Positions 1-11,188 of a DNA stretch of 64,000 bases are shown here, in pieces (within the stretch, counting starts at the first letter, position 1; each line of letters starts with the position of its first letter). The DNA comes from Hirudinaria manillensis. Taxonomy: Eukaryota; Annelida; Clitellata; Hirudinida; Hirudinidae. Position numbers and translations under genes: made by a program. Where the stretch lies: the NCBI GenBank assembly GCA_034509925.1, contig CM067532.1, forward strand, positions 8,013,680 through 8,077,679. The letters run 5' to 3'. The notes beneath the pieces were generated by a model. That model saw only the letters and a list, made by a program, of their open reading frames with translations, had not been told where the DNA came from and made no database searches.

Positions 1-274
1 AACCGTCAAAGCAGCATCGACTCCCCAATGGTCCGAATGTTATCCCGCTGTCGGCACTTTTTCCATATTTCCATGAGGTTGGGTGGGTGGCCAGGGATGA
101 GTGGGGTACTGCAGCGGGTCCTCCCGCGGTTGTCCGTCGTGGGCGGATGATGACCGACAAGATCTTACGATTTCTCGACGACTTTTCTCTCCGTTGGGTT
201 CCAATGTCACGTTATCGCTTGGGATGTGGCTGGGGAATAACGACGACGAAGAAGACGGCGAGGATGATGATGAT

Positions 275-395
<121 letters not shown>

Positions 396-550
396 AATAA
401 CAATAGCAATGATGGTGATGGTAATGATGATAGGTTAGTAGCGATGACGATCATCAATTCATGGCTCTTTTTTTTTCTCTTGAAATCCTTTTGGCACCGT
501 GTTGGTCTTTAGTGTTGAGATTACAATTCCTTTCATGTTTTGTCATTTAT

Positions 551-630
551 TCTCCTCTTCCTCTTCCTCTTCCTCCTCCTCCTCCTCCTCCTCATCATCA
601 TCATCATCATCATCGTCATCGTCGCCATCG
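551..630. repeat. Compound (TCCTCT)/(CTC)/(ATC)n microsatellite
   Basis: A pyrimidine-rich TCCTCT block passes into CTC units and then ATC/GTC units. It looks like stepwise mutation of one trinucleotide array. Confidence 0.9.
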
Positions 631-1559
631 TATATGTTTCGCGTTCTGCTGGATTGATTAATGCTTCTGCCTGCAATTGTCCCCCTTTTTCGTCCGAGTT
701 GGAGATTGTTGTCGGATGAAGCTGACGAGTACAATGCCTAATGGAAGTATTCCTATTGTCTGCGCGTTATACGAGGAAGGAAGAAAATGACGACAGAGTC
801 TTTATTATATTGTATTATATTATATTATATTTCATTTTATTTTATTTAGAGAAAAACATTTTTTTTCCTCGTGAAATTGAACCGTAGACAGAAATGACGA
901 ATGTTTGAGAAGCAGAACAAACAAAAAGGGGAAGCTCTGATTTTGTTTTATTCGTTCCCTTTGTTTTGGCTTTGTTTTGCTTTGTTTTTGCTTTGTTTAT
1001 GCCTTGTGCTTTGTTTGCGATTCCAAATTAGCGATAGTTTTTTGTATGTTTCATCGACAACTGCATTTTGTTTTTCGATTTCCTGGAAGATTAATTAGGA
1101 GTAGTTGATTATTTGTTAAACATTTTGCTAACTGAATATTATTAATAACTTTCATCTTAACAATGATAATAATAATAATATCAATATTAATAATAATAAT
1201 AATAACAATAACATTAATAATAACAACAACACCAATAATAACAATAATAATAATAATATCATTAAAAAAAAAAAAAAATAATAATAATAATAACGAATAT
1301 CATAAGAACCACGTGTCACCCCTTGCAGAACCTAACATGGCTTCTCAGATGACCTTATTAAGCATTTAATGATCTTCGATTTCCTTCGCTTTTCTCCGAA
1401 GTCAAAAACAAGAATTTAAGTAAAATTTGGTTTAATAAGTTTTTTTAATGTAATTAAATAATTTTATTGAATGGAATTTCGAAAAATAATTAAACCCTGC
1501 CTTAATTTTGCAAACCTTCATCACTACTAGGTTTCATTGCCTGTATCATCATTATCATG

Positions 1560-1681
1560 TTTCAACTTCATCATCTTCATCTTCATCATCATCATCGTCA
1601 TCGTCATCATCATCATCATCATCATCATCGTCGTCGTCGTCATCATCATCATCATCATCATCGTCGTCTGCGTCGTCTGCG
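1560..1681. repeat. (ATC/GTC)n microsatellite
   Basis: About 120 bp of ATC units mixed with GTC units, one of many ATC-family arrays in the window. Confidence 0.9.
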
Positions 1682-2739
1682 TCAATTAATTAAGCGAGCC
1701 AAAAATAGTTTCACTATTTGCACCGGTTGAACCCCAGAATCTGTTTGGCAGTTGTTTCGTTTGTTGTTGTTGTTGGTGTTGTCGGTTATTTATAGCAACA
1801 GACTCTTAATTAATCAAAATAATTGGAACATGAATTATGAAAATAATTCCAATTAAAAAGAAATATTTATTTATTCAATATATATATCCTAAAATAAATC
1901 TCATTCTTTTCCGTACGAAAAGTTTTTAATAATAATAATAATAGATGTCACTATTATATTATATCGATATTTATATTATTATTATTATTATTACCATAAA
2001 TAAATAATACATAATAAATTTATTATAATATTAGCCTAAATAATAAAACATAATAAATAATATTATTTGAATATTAATCGATTAACCTACATAATATTGC
2101 AATCCAGGTGAAGTTATAAATTGAACCGGGCAGGATACACGGGCCATAAACAGACAGCTCCTCAAAAACATGGACTCCACCATTAAGTAGGTTTTTTCCA
2201 ACATTTTCCTGCATTTATTGACAATAAAAACTTCAGCTGTGACAATCTTTTTCAAAGTTTTTGCGCCTAATTTTTGGCCTCTTTTTGTTTATTAAATTTG
2301 GAAATAACAAAAAAATAAATAAATAAAAATAAATAAATAAATAAATAGATAAATAATAAATAATAATAACCCAAAATTCCTGAACTTCGTGGGCGATTTT
2401 AAAAGCATTTTTAGGGAATAATAAATTCAGAAAATGGAATCCCATTTGGCGTCCTTTGATCGCGACGTAATTAATTAATTTCAGGATTTAATTAATTAAA
2501 TATTTTAAAATCTATTCTTTTGTTTCTTTTAAAACTTTCCCCGATAATTACAATGCTTTGCTTTGTTTTGTTTTGTTTTTTTTTTTTTTATTCGGAATTG
2601 AAAATTAATTTTTGATTTTCAAAAATTTAAAATTTAAAATCAATAATTTGAAAAAAAATTGTAAAACGGTTCATGGCTAAGGAGACAAAACTGTAATGGA
2701 ATTTCTGAAGTAATGAAACAGGGGGTGACACCGTCGTTG

Positions 2740-2778
2740 AGGTCACGCAGAGGTCACACAAAGGTCGAGCGAAGGTCG
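2740..2778 (+). promoter_or_regulatory. Four nuclear-receptor half-sites at 11-bp spacing (DR5 type)
   Basis: AGGTCA at 2740-2745 and 2751-2756 and AGGTCG at 2762-2767 and 2773-2778 lie head to tail, each separated by 5 bp. The AGGTCA half-site is the classical target of RXR-type receptors, and 5-bp spacing is the classical retinoid-receptor arrangement. That receptors bind here is inference. It could also be a short 11-bp tandem repeat. Confidence 0.4.
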
Positions 2779-3165
2779 CGCGTGGTTTTTTAAAGTTATG
2801 ATTTCAAAGAAGTGTTGATTTCTCTTTTTTTACTGCATTAAAATTATTTTTATTCTTATTATTGAATAGTCAATCGCCTTTCATGTGAATAATTTAATAA
2901 TAATTAATATTAATTAAATATTAATTAATTTATTAAAATTGAATTTGATTGATTTATGACTTTTAACTCGGAGGTTTTAATTTCACAGCAGCTCCTCAGC
3001 TGACTCAGAGTGGAGTTCACGGGTTCGCTTCCGGTAAACTTTCAGATCTTTCCAGCATTTTCCAGTCTAATGAAAGACGTTTCTTCTCGCTAGGTGGCGT
3101 GCAGATTATTATCGTAATGGATGGTTAGCAACGTGCAAATCTATAATCAACCGCGGAGTTTCCCT

Positions 3166-3299
3166 TCCTACGATAATGATTATGATGTCGATGATGATGA
3201 TGATGACGATGATGCTGATGACGACGATGATGATGATGACGACGACGACGATGATGATGATGATGACGACGACGAAGACGACGTGGACGAAGATGATGA
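3166..3299. repeat. (GAT/GAC)n microsatellite
   Basis: About 130 bp of GAT and GAC units. Its poly-Asp, poly-Ser, poly-Met and poly-His frames are repeat readings, not genes. Confidence 0.93.
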
Positions 3300-4074
3300 A
3301 AGTTTGTCTCTACTCGTGCATTGTAGAGTGGGATGCGCCCATGTCGGTGTTCCAATCTCCGGGCACCTCCCACGCCTGGCAGTGGAATAAAATTGGGCAT
3401 CGGTCAACCGTGCACCTCCGACAGTCCGTGAGACTGGAAAGGTTTCCTTATCTTTTCCATGCTCGCAGGGTGGGGTGGAGTGTGGGTGGTGGTGGAGACT
3501 GGATGGGGAAGGCCTGCCATTAATCACTGTTTAACTTTTCTTTTGCCAATCTCTGCTTTCTCTGAGTTTCGTTTGGAGGTTTCCTTTTTTTTATTTTATT
3601 TTCATATTTATTATTTGATTATTTTTATTGTGGTTTGTTTTATTTATTTTTAATTTTTAAAAATGACGTTTCGTAATCGTCATCATCATCATTATTATTA
3701 TTACTATATGAATTATGATATAATTTTAATAGTAGCTTTTATAATATTTGTTGTTAAAAGAACAAAAAACGGATTTGTTAAGAAAAATATTCTTGTTTTC
3801 TTGGAAATAAAAATTTATTCCTGAAGAAAGTCTAAAAAAAAAAATACTTCCCCGGACTTCGTTGGAATGCTTTCAGCACCATTTTCACCATCAACCCTTT
3901 GAATTTGTTTCAATAATTTAATTTTAAATATTTTTACTTTAAATGCATAAATAAGCATTTATTTCGAGTCCGGGACAATCCAATATGTTCACATGCAATT
4001 GCAAATCGTTGCTTATTTTACATCCGCATCGGTCGCCATATTTTTTCCGTGTTTTCCAGTTGCGTGCGAGAAGA

Positions 4075-4495
4075 TGAAGAGTACGATGATGACGAGCAGG
4101 AGGATGATGATGATGATGAAGAAGAAGGGGATGAATGCAATGTTTCCTGCTCAGTTGAATGGAATTCTGCCGAGACACACGACTCAATTGAACCCCTTCT
4201 TGGAACTTTCTGGACTCACACAATCAACCAATGACCCTTGCAATCGATATCTCCGCGACGACGACGACGACGATGATGATGATGATGATGGTGATGGTGA
4301 TGATAATGATGATAGTGCAGTTCAAGATTGTAGTGATGATGACAGATGAACGGAATTAGTCTTGATGACGACAAGGATGATTATGACGTCGATGGTGATG
4401 ATGATGGAGACAACGAGGACGATGATCAAGATGATAATGTCTATGATGATGATGATGATGATGTCGATGGTGATGATGACGATGACGTAACTTTC
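4075..4495. repeat. Cluster of (GAT/GAC)n arrays
   Basis: Three GAT/GAC-rich arrays (about 4075-4135, 4256-4320 and 4333-4490) are separated by short unique sequence. The repeated reappearance suggests expansion within an already GAT-rich stretch. Confidence 0.85.
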
Positions 4496-4595
4496 CAAAT
4501 GAAACCCTCGAAAAACGTCCTGCAAAGGAATGTCGAACGGGCACCCCCCGTAAAGTGTGCTTTGTTTCGTGTTTTATTCCGACGTTGGCTGCACT

Positions 4596-4860
4596 TCTTC
4601 CATTCATTCATTCATTCATTCATTCTTATACCCATTCATTCACTCATTCATTCGCTCATTCATTCACTCATTCATTCCTTCATTCACTCATTCATTCCTT
4701 CATTCACTCATTCCTTCCTGGTGCATTGACGATGTAATGGCTGCTTATTGATCCCACGATCAATCGAATATTCCACACGAAGAGGTGATCTTTAGAATTA
4801 TGGATGGATGGATAGATGGATGGGCGGATGGATGGACGGACGGATGAATGGATGGATTTA
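4596..4860. repeat. (CATT)n array followed by (GGAT)n array
   Basis: CATT units interspersed with CACT and CCTT run from about 4596 to 4712. After about 85 bp of unique sequence, GGAT-type tetranucleotides run from about 4800 to 4857. Confidence 0.9.
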
Positions 4861-5910
4861 CTTTGCAGAGAATAAAAGACAGAGACCAAATATTCGTCAA
4901 ATATTCTTATATTATGTAAATATTGACTTGCTTTAAAAATTAAAATTAATTTGTTTTATGCTGCTCTAGAAAATACTAAAACAATAGTAAATTAATAATA
5001 GTAAAATATTATTATTATTATTATTATTATTATTTATAATTTTCAACTGCAAATCACAGCAAATTACAAGCATACCGATCAATTGCCATCGTCATCATCA
5101 CCATCTTGAAATCGCGACATCAGGACCATGTTATTCGAACAATTTCGTACAAAAAGCAATTGAATTTTATTTTTAAAGAATTCTTTCCAATTTTTTCCTT
5201 TAGAATTTAATTTCACCTCAAAAATGAACTCAGAAATCCTGGCATTATATTTTGTTTTTATTCAATATTTTCCTCCTGCATCGAGATTCTAAGTCTCAGA
5301 ATCTTTCGTTCGAAGCAACTTGGACAATGATTTTTGTTTAAAAGTTAACTTCCATAAATAATATTTCAAAATTAATCGAAATGTTTATCAGTCTATATTA
5401 ATAATGAAATTAATTGCAAGTAATTATAACTGCTATTTTTATTATTATTATTATTATTATTTAAAATTATTATGCAATATAAAGTAAAATATTTAAAAAT
5501 ATTTGGTGTGTATCTCTTAGTATTTATTGAGCATTTGTTTTAGCCGTATGAACCAATTTCAATTTTTGTAGAGAAACCAATTTAAAGCATTTAATTGTTA
5601 AATTGTTTATTTTGTTGATATTATTCAACCATAATTTCTAACAACTTATAATTTCTCCAAATATCCGACCCTTTGTGTTGTCATAAAATCTTTCCCTCTT
5701 TTTTGTTATAAAATTGTAAACGAACGAACAAAAGACAAACCCGAGAAGAGAAGTGAAACTCTTCTGAGGATGGATTTCAATGTAAAAAGTTTATTGAAGA
5801 AAATAAATTTAATTTCAAAATGTCACAACTTTGAGAAACACCGAAAATCTGTCTACAACTGCTTAGTAATATGGCAACTGGCGCATAATCGAGACCAAAC
5901 TCTGACGGTT

Positions 5911-5923
5911 TGACCTTTGACCG
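5911..5923 (-). promoter_or_regulatory. DR1-type nuclear-receptor element
   Basis: TGACCT-T-TGACCG on the plus strand reads on the minus strand as two AGGTCA-like half-sites one base apart. This is the DR1 arrangement typical of HNF4/RXR-type receptors. Function is inferred from the motif only. Confidence 0.3.
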
Positions 5924-6276
5924 GCGGGGTCAACATTCAACGCTGATATGTGACTACTCTATTCGTATATATGTATTGCTTGTCACCACAAATCCATGAT
6001 TAAAAGGGGAAAAAAAATCCAGCGAAACGCGAAACACGTTCATGATGAGGTTGCAAACAAAAGATTTCAAAACAAATATGCAGATACTCATGCCGAGAGA
6101 ATAGATGGTATTACCTCTGTAATTATCATATTTTATTATTATTATATATATTATTATATTTAATAACCTGATTATTATTATTATTATTATTATGTTTATC
6201 GTTGCTTTTAATTATTTAACTTTAGTATTTCTTTTATTGTTAATAACATTATTTCTCCTTCTAACCATATTAGAAT

Positions 6277-6279
6277 CAA

Positions 6280-6337
<58 letters not shown>
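6277..6337. repeat. (TTA)n microsatellite
   Basis: About 20 TTA units, preceded by a shorter TTA run at about 6170-6194. Confidence 0.93.
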
Positions 6338-6399
6338 ATCATAATCCATTGTTTATCACCTCTATCGTCTACGGGTCTCATATTTCTCCACCGCACACT

Positions 6400-7450
6400 C
6401 ATCAGGACAATAGCAAGAGAGAGAGATGCATGGAACGTAGAAAAATAAGCGCCTGGAAAAACCTCGACTTCTCGACTTACCGCTTGTCACGGATGGATTG
6501 ACATCTATAAATTCAATTCACGCCAACAGCACTGGACTCGTTCTTTGCCGGACAAGTCATTGCGTGACGTCATTAGCTCCTGGTGGCGTCATTTTCCTGA
6601 TTAATTCAATAGAACTTAGCATGGCCAGGTCAGGCGATATCTCTCCACGTTGATTAGGAGATCAAAGTGCAAATGGAACATGCTTCCAAGCAGCTAACGG
6701 GCCGGATTGCAATCAATGCTCTGGATTAATAAGCGGTCGTCATTGGCAACCGATACGGAGTAGAGTGGAATTCCAAGCTCGGTTTAAGAGTCTTTAGCAG
6801 CAGAAGTGTGCAGTTCGTACGTCTACTCGTTCGTAAGACAATGGATGGCGGTGGACATTGAATCGTTGCAGGCAGAATGTTAGCTGGTTTGATAAGCATC
6901 TCCACTCATAAAGAAAACAAAAACTGACGAAAATACGGGAGCATTCAGGAGCAATGCAGAACGATTTCCTAAGCATCAAGTTGATCGTTTTATTGCTTGT
7001 CATTTCAAATGTCGGAAGGAAATTCTTTCGGATTAAATTCTCAGCTTTTAATCGGAATCCATCATCCGATCTGGAAGAGAATGGCGGGGGCATTGGCTCT
7101 CAAAAGTGGACCACAAACACCTCCCTACAATGTCTCGACCCCGTAGCGAACCGCAATCAACCGCGGTGCAATGACCCCCAGTCGATGTCGGTCGGTAAAG
7201 CATATTGAAACGATTTCTTAGGATGTTTGTAATGATCGATCTTCTCCCATTGTGTCCAGCTCTCGTGGCCTGTTTGCCTTTGACCTTCGCGTGGGTTTGC
7301 AATGGAAACACCTGGCTGAATGCTGGATGGATGTCGTGGAATAACATCAACAAACGTTCCAATCTGCTGGTCGTAAATCCAGTCCGTTTGGCGAGCATTA
7401 GCGTGAGAGCCTCTGACGATTCCTAGCGGTGATAAGTAGGGGAATGGGAG
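6400..7450. other. Repeat-poor non-coding block
   Basis: About 1 kb of balanced-composition sequence without microsatellites, unlike its surroundings. It contains a perfect CRE octamer TGACGTCA at 6565-6572 and, further on, an AGATCAAAG TCF-like site. Open frames here are short and match nothing I recognise. A cis-regulatory block or an undetected downstream mex-3 exon are both possible. Confidence 0.35.
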
Positions 7451-8179
7451 AGCGAACGCAGAAGGAGAGGAGAGGAGAGGGTGGAGAATGGGTAAAGAGT
7501 GCGGACACGTGGGTGGAGAATTATTTTCCGTCCGTTCTTGCTACGAGATATCATCATAATTACAAATCTACTTTGAAAAGCCATTCATGACGCGCTCCTG
7601 AAGAGAATCGACTGCAAAGGAGAACAGCACGCTGGACTTCCGTGTCGTAGAAAGAAAAAGAAATAAAGAAATTCACATTTCAAATTCCACAAGTGCTCGG
7701 GATGCGTTTAAAATAACAACTTTGTACAGGATTGGAAGATTTCAAATTGCTCTAAGAGGCTGAGTAAGCTTTAAGATTGGCTGGCGAGTTCGCAAAAAAA
7801 CGCAAAACATGGCGTCGGCCATTTTGCTCGTCCGTGAGGCAAAAATAGGAATCACTCGTGATTTAAAAAAAAAGAAATTTAAGAATTAATTATAAACCGA
7901 TTTACTGAAAACATTTCGAAACACATGAAGCTTCGTATTTATAAACATGCCATGCAGATGATATGCAAAATACCCTTTAATGCTGAATCGAGGGAAAGTT
8001 TGAGGATTCGAGCGTACGACTTTTCCAATGTTCTCGATTTAAATTCGATTTAAATTCGAAACACAAAAATAAATAAATAAATAGATAAATAAAAACGAAA
8101 AATTAACAAAATACGCAATAAAAAATAAGAATTTTCCAAACGTGTTGCATAGAAAAGGACAAGAATGAAGACCGATTTT

Positions 8180-9345
8180 TCATAACGTATACTCACTTCC
8201 AATGTTCAAGGACTCAGAAGAAAATGCATTATATAAAAGTTCTTGCTGCAATCCTAGGGGCTCTTGTAAGCATCTCTTGTAACCCCAATTGCTATTGCTG
8301 GACGAGTTGTATCTGTTGTTGTTGTTGTTGTTGTTGTTACTGTTGTAGCTTCCGTTGGCGTGGCTCGGCTGGAACTTGTTGTTGTTGTTGTTGCTGGAGT
8401 GCTTACCGTAGAAGTAGTCGGACCTGTCTATGTCCAGGATGGAATTGAAAGAGTTCTTTGTCCTCAGGCAGATGTAGCTCTCTATTTCTTTCCTGGCCTT
8501 TTCCACGTTCTCAGGACATCCGATGATCTCAAAGACGGGATCCTTGTCTCTACTCGGCGTCACAATATAGGTCTGCGTCTCTTCTTGGATCCTCTTTATC
8601 GTGGCACCTTTCGGCCCTACGACCAGACCGACCACCTTGAAGGGTACCCTAACCTCCTTGGTCGTCTGGTGCTGCTGGAGTAGGGAGCTCGGCCTCGAGG
8701 GCAGCTCCGCGGTCCTCCCCAATCCGCCCAGGGGTAAGCCCCCCTGTTGGAATTTCGAGTGAGAGGAGGAAAAACTACTCTGGTTTCTTGAGGTCACTGG
8801 GAGTCCGTTGGACGACGTATTGCCAGCGTCTTGCGGATGTCTCTCGTTCGAAGGGTTTTTGAATTTCGAAAGTGAGGACGATGACGCAGATGAGGAGGAA
8901 GATGACGAAGGAGAGTGGTTCATCCCGCCGTTCTGACCGTTGTTGTTATTGCTGGAACCCGGAAGTTGATCTGCCGCCGATGACGATGACGACGACGACG
9001 ATGTTCGAGTGCTCAAACCTTCGCACTTGTTTCCACCATCTTTTTTCAGTTCCGCCTTGTCCTGTTGCAAATCGCCGTGACCCTGCTTGGTCAAGGACGA
9101 CGACGATGACGATGACGACGAAGACGACGACGAGGACGACGATGAAGACGACGACGAGGAAAGGTTGCTCGGGGTCTTCCGGGAAGCCCTGATCTGACTA
9201 AAGTGATCGGCAGCGGCCAGAATTTCTTTCTTGGCGACAGCAACATCCTCCTTTCTGCCCGTGACCAGGAAGACTGGTTCATCGCCTCTGACTGGTGTCT
9301 TGATGTAAGTGTTCGTCTTCGAACGAAGGGCTTTGATTTTGCACC
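8180..9345 (-). CDS. mex3: MEX-3 RNA-binding protein, exon 2 (rest of KH1, KH2)
   Basis: This exon completes KH1 and contains KH2 of a MEX-3 family post-transcriptional regulator, a protein that binds target mRNAs through two KH domains. The acceptor AG is at 9347-9346. The first codon is shared with exon 1 and restores G-R-Q-G-C-K-I-K, the hallmark of KH1. KH1 continues through TNTYIKTPVRGDEPVFLVTG to about residue 700. A Ser/Asn-rich linker of about 170 residues follows. KH2 spans residues 873-940 with its GPKG loop at 884-887 and the TQTYIVTPSRDKDPVFEI segment. The frame then stops at 8180-8182, giving 1028 residues in total. A consensus donor GTGAGT begins at 8196, so the transcript may instead splice to a further exon beyond 8180. 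No RING finger was found. In many relatives the KH domains are separated by a much shorter linker. Confidence 0.9.
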
Positions 9346-11045
9346 CTGCGGGGAATAATTCGAGCTCGACTTGAAATATTCATTTTCTCGATCAATTTAC
9401 TTTCTCGGTCTTTATTTATTTATTTACTTTTTAGGAAAAAGACGCGTAAAAATTTATTGCAACAAAAATCGTCGGAAGTCGGTGTAGTTATGTGAGTTCA
9501 TTTAAAAATAAATGGATTTAAATTTGAAAAATAATTGAATAATAACAATTTTAATGATAACAATAACCGTCGTAATCGCCGATAAATTTACTGATCAATG
9601 AACGGACGTATCTTCACACGATTTGAAGCGCCAGTCTTGACAAGCGCCAATAAATTTGACCGGCGTCAATTTATATCCGACATAAAAGGTCTGATGGAAT
9701 GCCCTTCCGATGTGTTTCCAGGCGTTGTGCCATTTCACCTCTACTGGCACGTATGGAGCAGATATTTTCCAAAAGATCTTTCCAAGTAAAAGTGGAGAGG
9801 AGAATGTAATGCCCATCGTCCTGATAAGAGAAGCAAGAGCCTCTAATTATGCACGGATGAATGTTCCGAAAGCGTGGATCTCTCCAGGACAAGAAAACCG
9901 GCCTTTCACCTGAGAGGCAGCTATTCGTCATCCTCCACTTCCACGTCCGTGTTCCGTTTAAAAGTCATTTTTCCAGCGCGTTTTTCTAGCGCTTAATTTT
10001 AAAATTGTGACAGACGCTTCTAAGCTACGCAAAGATGGTCGTATAGTATCCAGTGTTTTTGAAATGATGATTGTAATGTGTGATCCGTGTTTATGTGATG
10101 ATGGTTAAAAATAACCTGGAAAGTATTAATCGTTATCGTCATCAATATGTCGATGTCTTGGAATTCGTGGTGGATTCCTTTTCAGACATTCTTAACGTTA
10201 ACAAAAATTGCCCAGGAAAATTTCCTTTTTTGGAATATTTATGTGTAATTATTATTTTTTGTCTATAAATTTGAAATAAAAATTTTTAAATATGTTTTTA
10301 TACACAGACGATATAAATGTGAATCTCTACTTGATTAAAGATGATGCATCAATGAAGGTTTTCTTCATGAGGATGAGGAGAGATGAGTATTTTTTGGAGG
10401 GTTCATTAAGAGGTGCGAACGTTACGTAAGCAGGTGTGTGGCTGCGTTTTTTTTTTTAGATTTTATTATTTGTTTTTCTTGTTATTTTTTATTTTTATTT
10501 TATTTTTTTGGTTAATAATGTTCTGTCGTGTGTTTTGCCGGGAATGTTCAAAAAGGATCTCTTTCATTAATTTCTCTTAATTGCATTCTTACGCCTTGCA
10601 AATGGAGTTTCTCATGTTTTAAAGCACTGCTTAATGTATAAATAAGAAAAAAAGTGTTTGTTAGGTTTTTAAATTAATGCATTGCTTGAACCTTAAAATG
10701 AACATCGCTTTAAAAATTGTTATAATTTCAGCAGGCATCCTTCTCATTATCATCATCGTCGTCGTCATCATTATCATCACCACCACCATCATCATCACCA
10801 CCGGAAGCAACTTGATTCCAAACATTTCTAATCATCAGACGAGTCCATTGCCTGGAAAATAACGTTGTGATCTGAAAAGATCCGTTGGTTGGTCAAAAGC
10901 TTCCAAAAAAATCCACAACGTGTTGTTCGGGATGAGAACATTTCAAATTCGATGCTTTTTCTTTCTTTCTTTCTTTCTTCATTCTTTCCATGACCGTTCG
11001 TTCCGGGAGATGTCAGTGCAACAAACCTCTGATTGTTGGAACTTC

Positions 11046-11188
11046 TGGGTTAGGGTTAAGGCTAGGGCTAGGGCTAGGGTTAGAGGTTAGGGTTAGGGTT
11101 AAGGTTAGAGGTTAGGGTTAGGGTTAAGGTTAGAGGTTAGGGTTAGGGTTAGGGTTAGAGGTTAGGGTTAGGGTTAGAGGTTAGCGTT
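11046..11188. repeat. Interstitial telomere-like (TTAGGG)n block
   Basis: About 140 bp of TTAGGG with regular variants TTAGAGG, TTAAGG and CTAGGG. A higher-order order of TTAGAGG, TTAGGG, TTAGGG, TTAAGG recurs. TTAGGG is the ancestral animal telomere repeat. A smaller three-unit run lies at 49053-49071. Confidence 0.9.

Noticed and set aside
7205-7426. 73-codon plus-strand frame with a hydrophobic start
   Set aside because: Resembles a signal peptide, but there is nothing conserved after it and no neighbouring exon.
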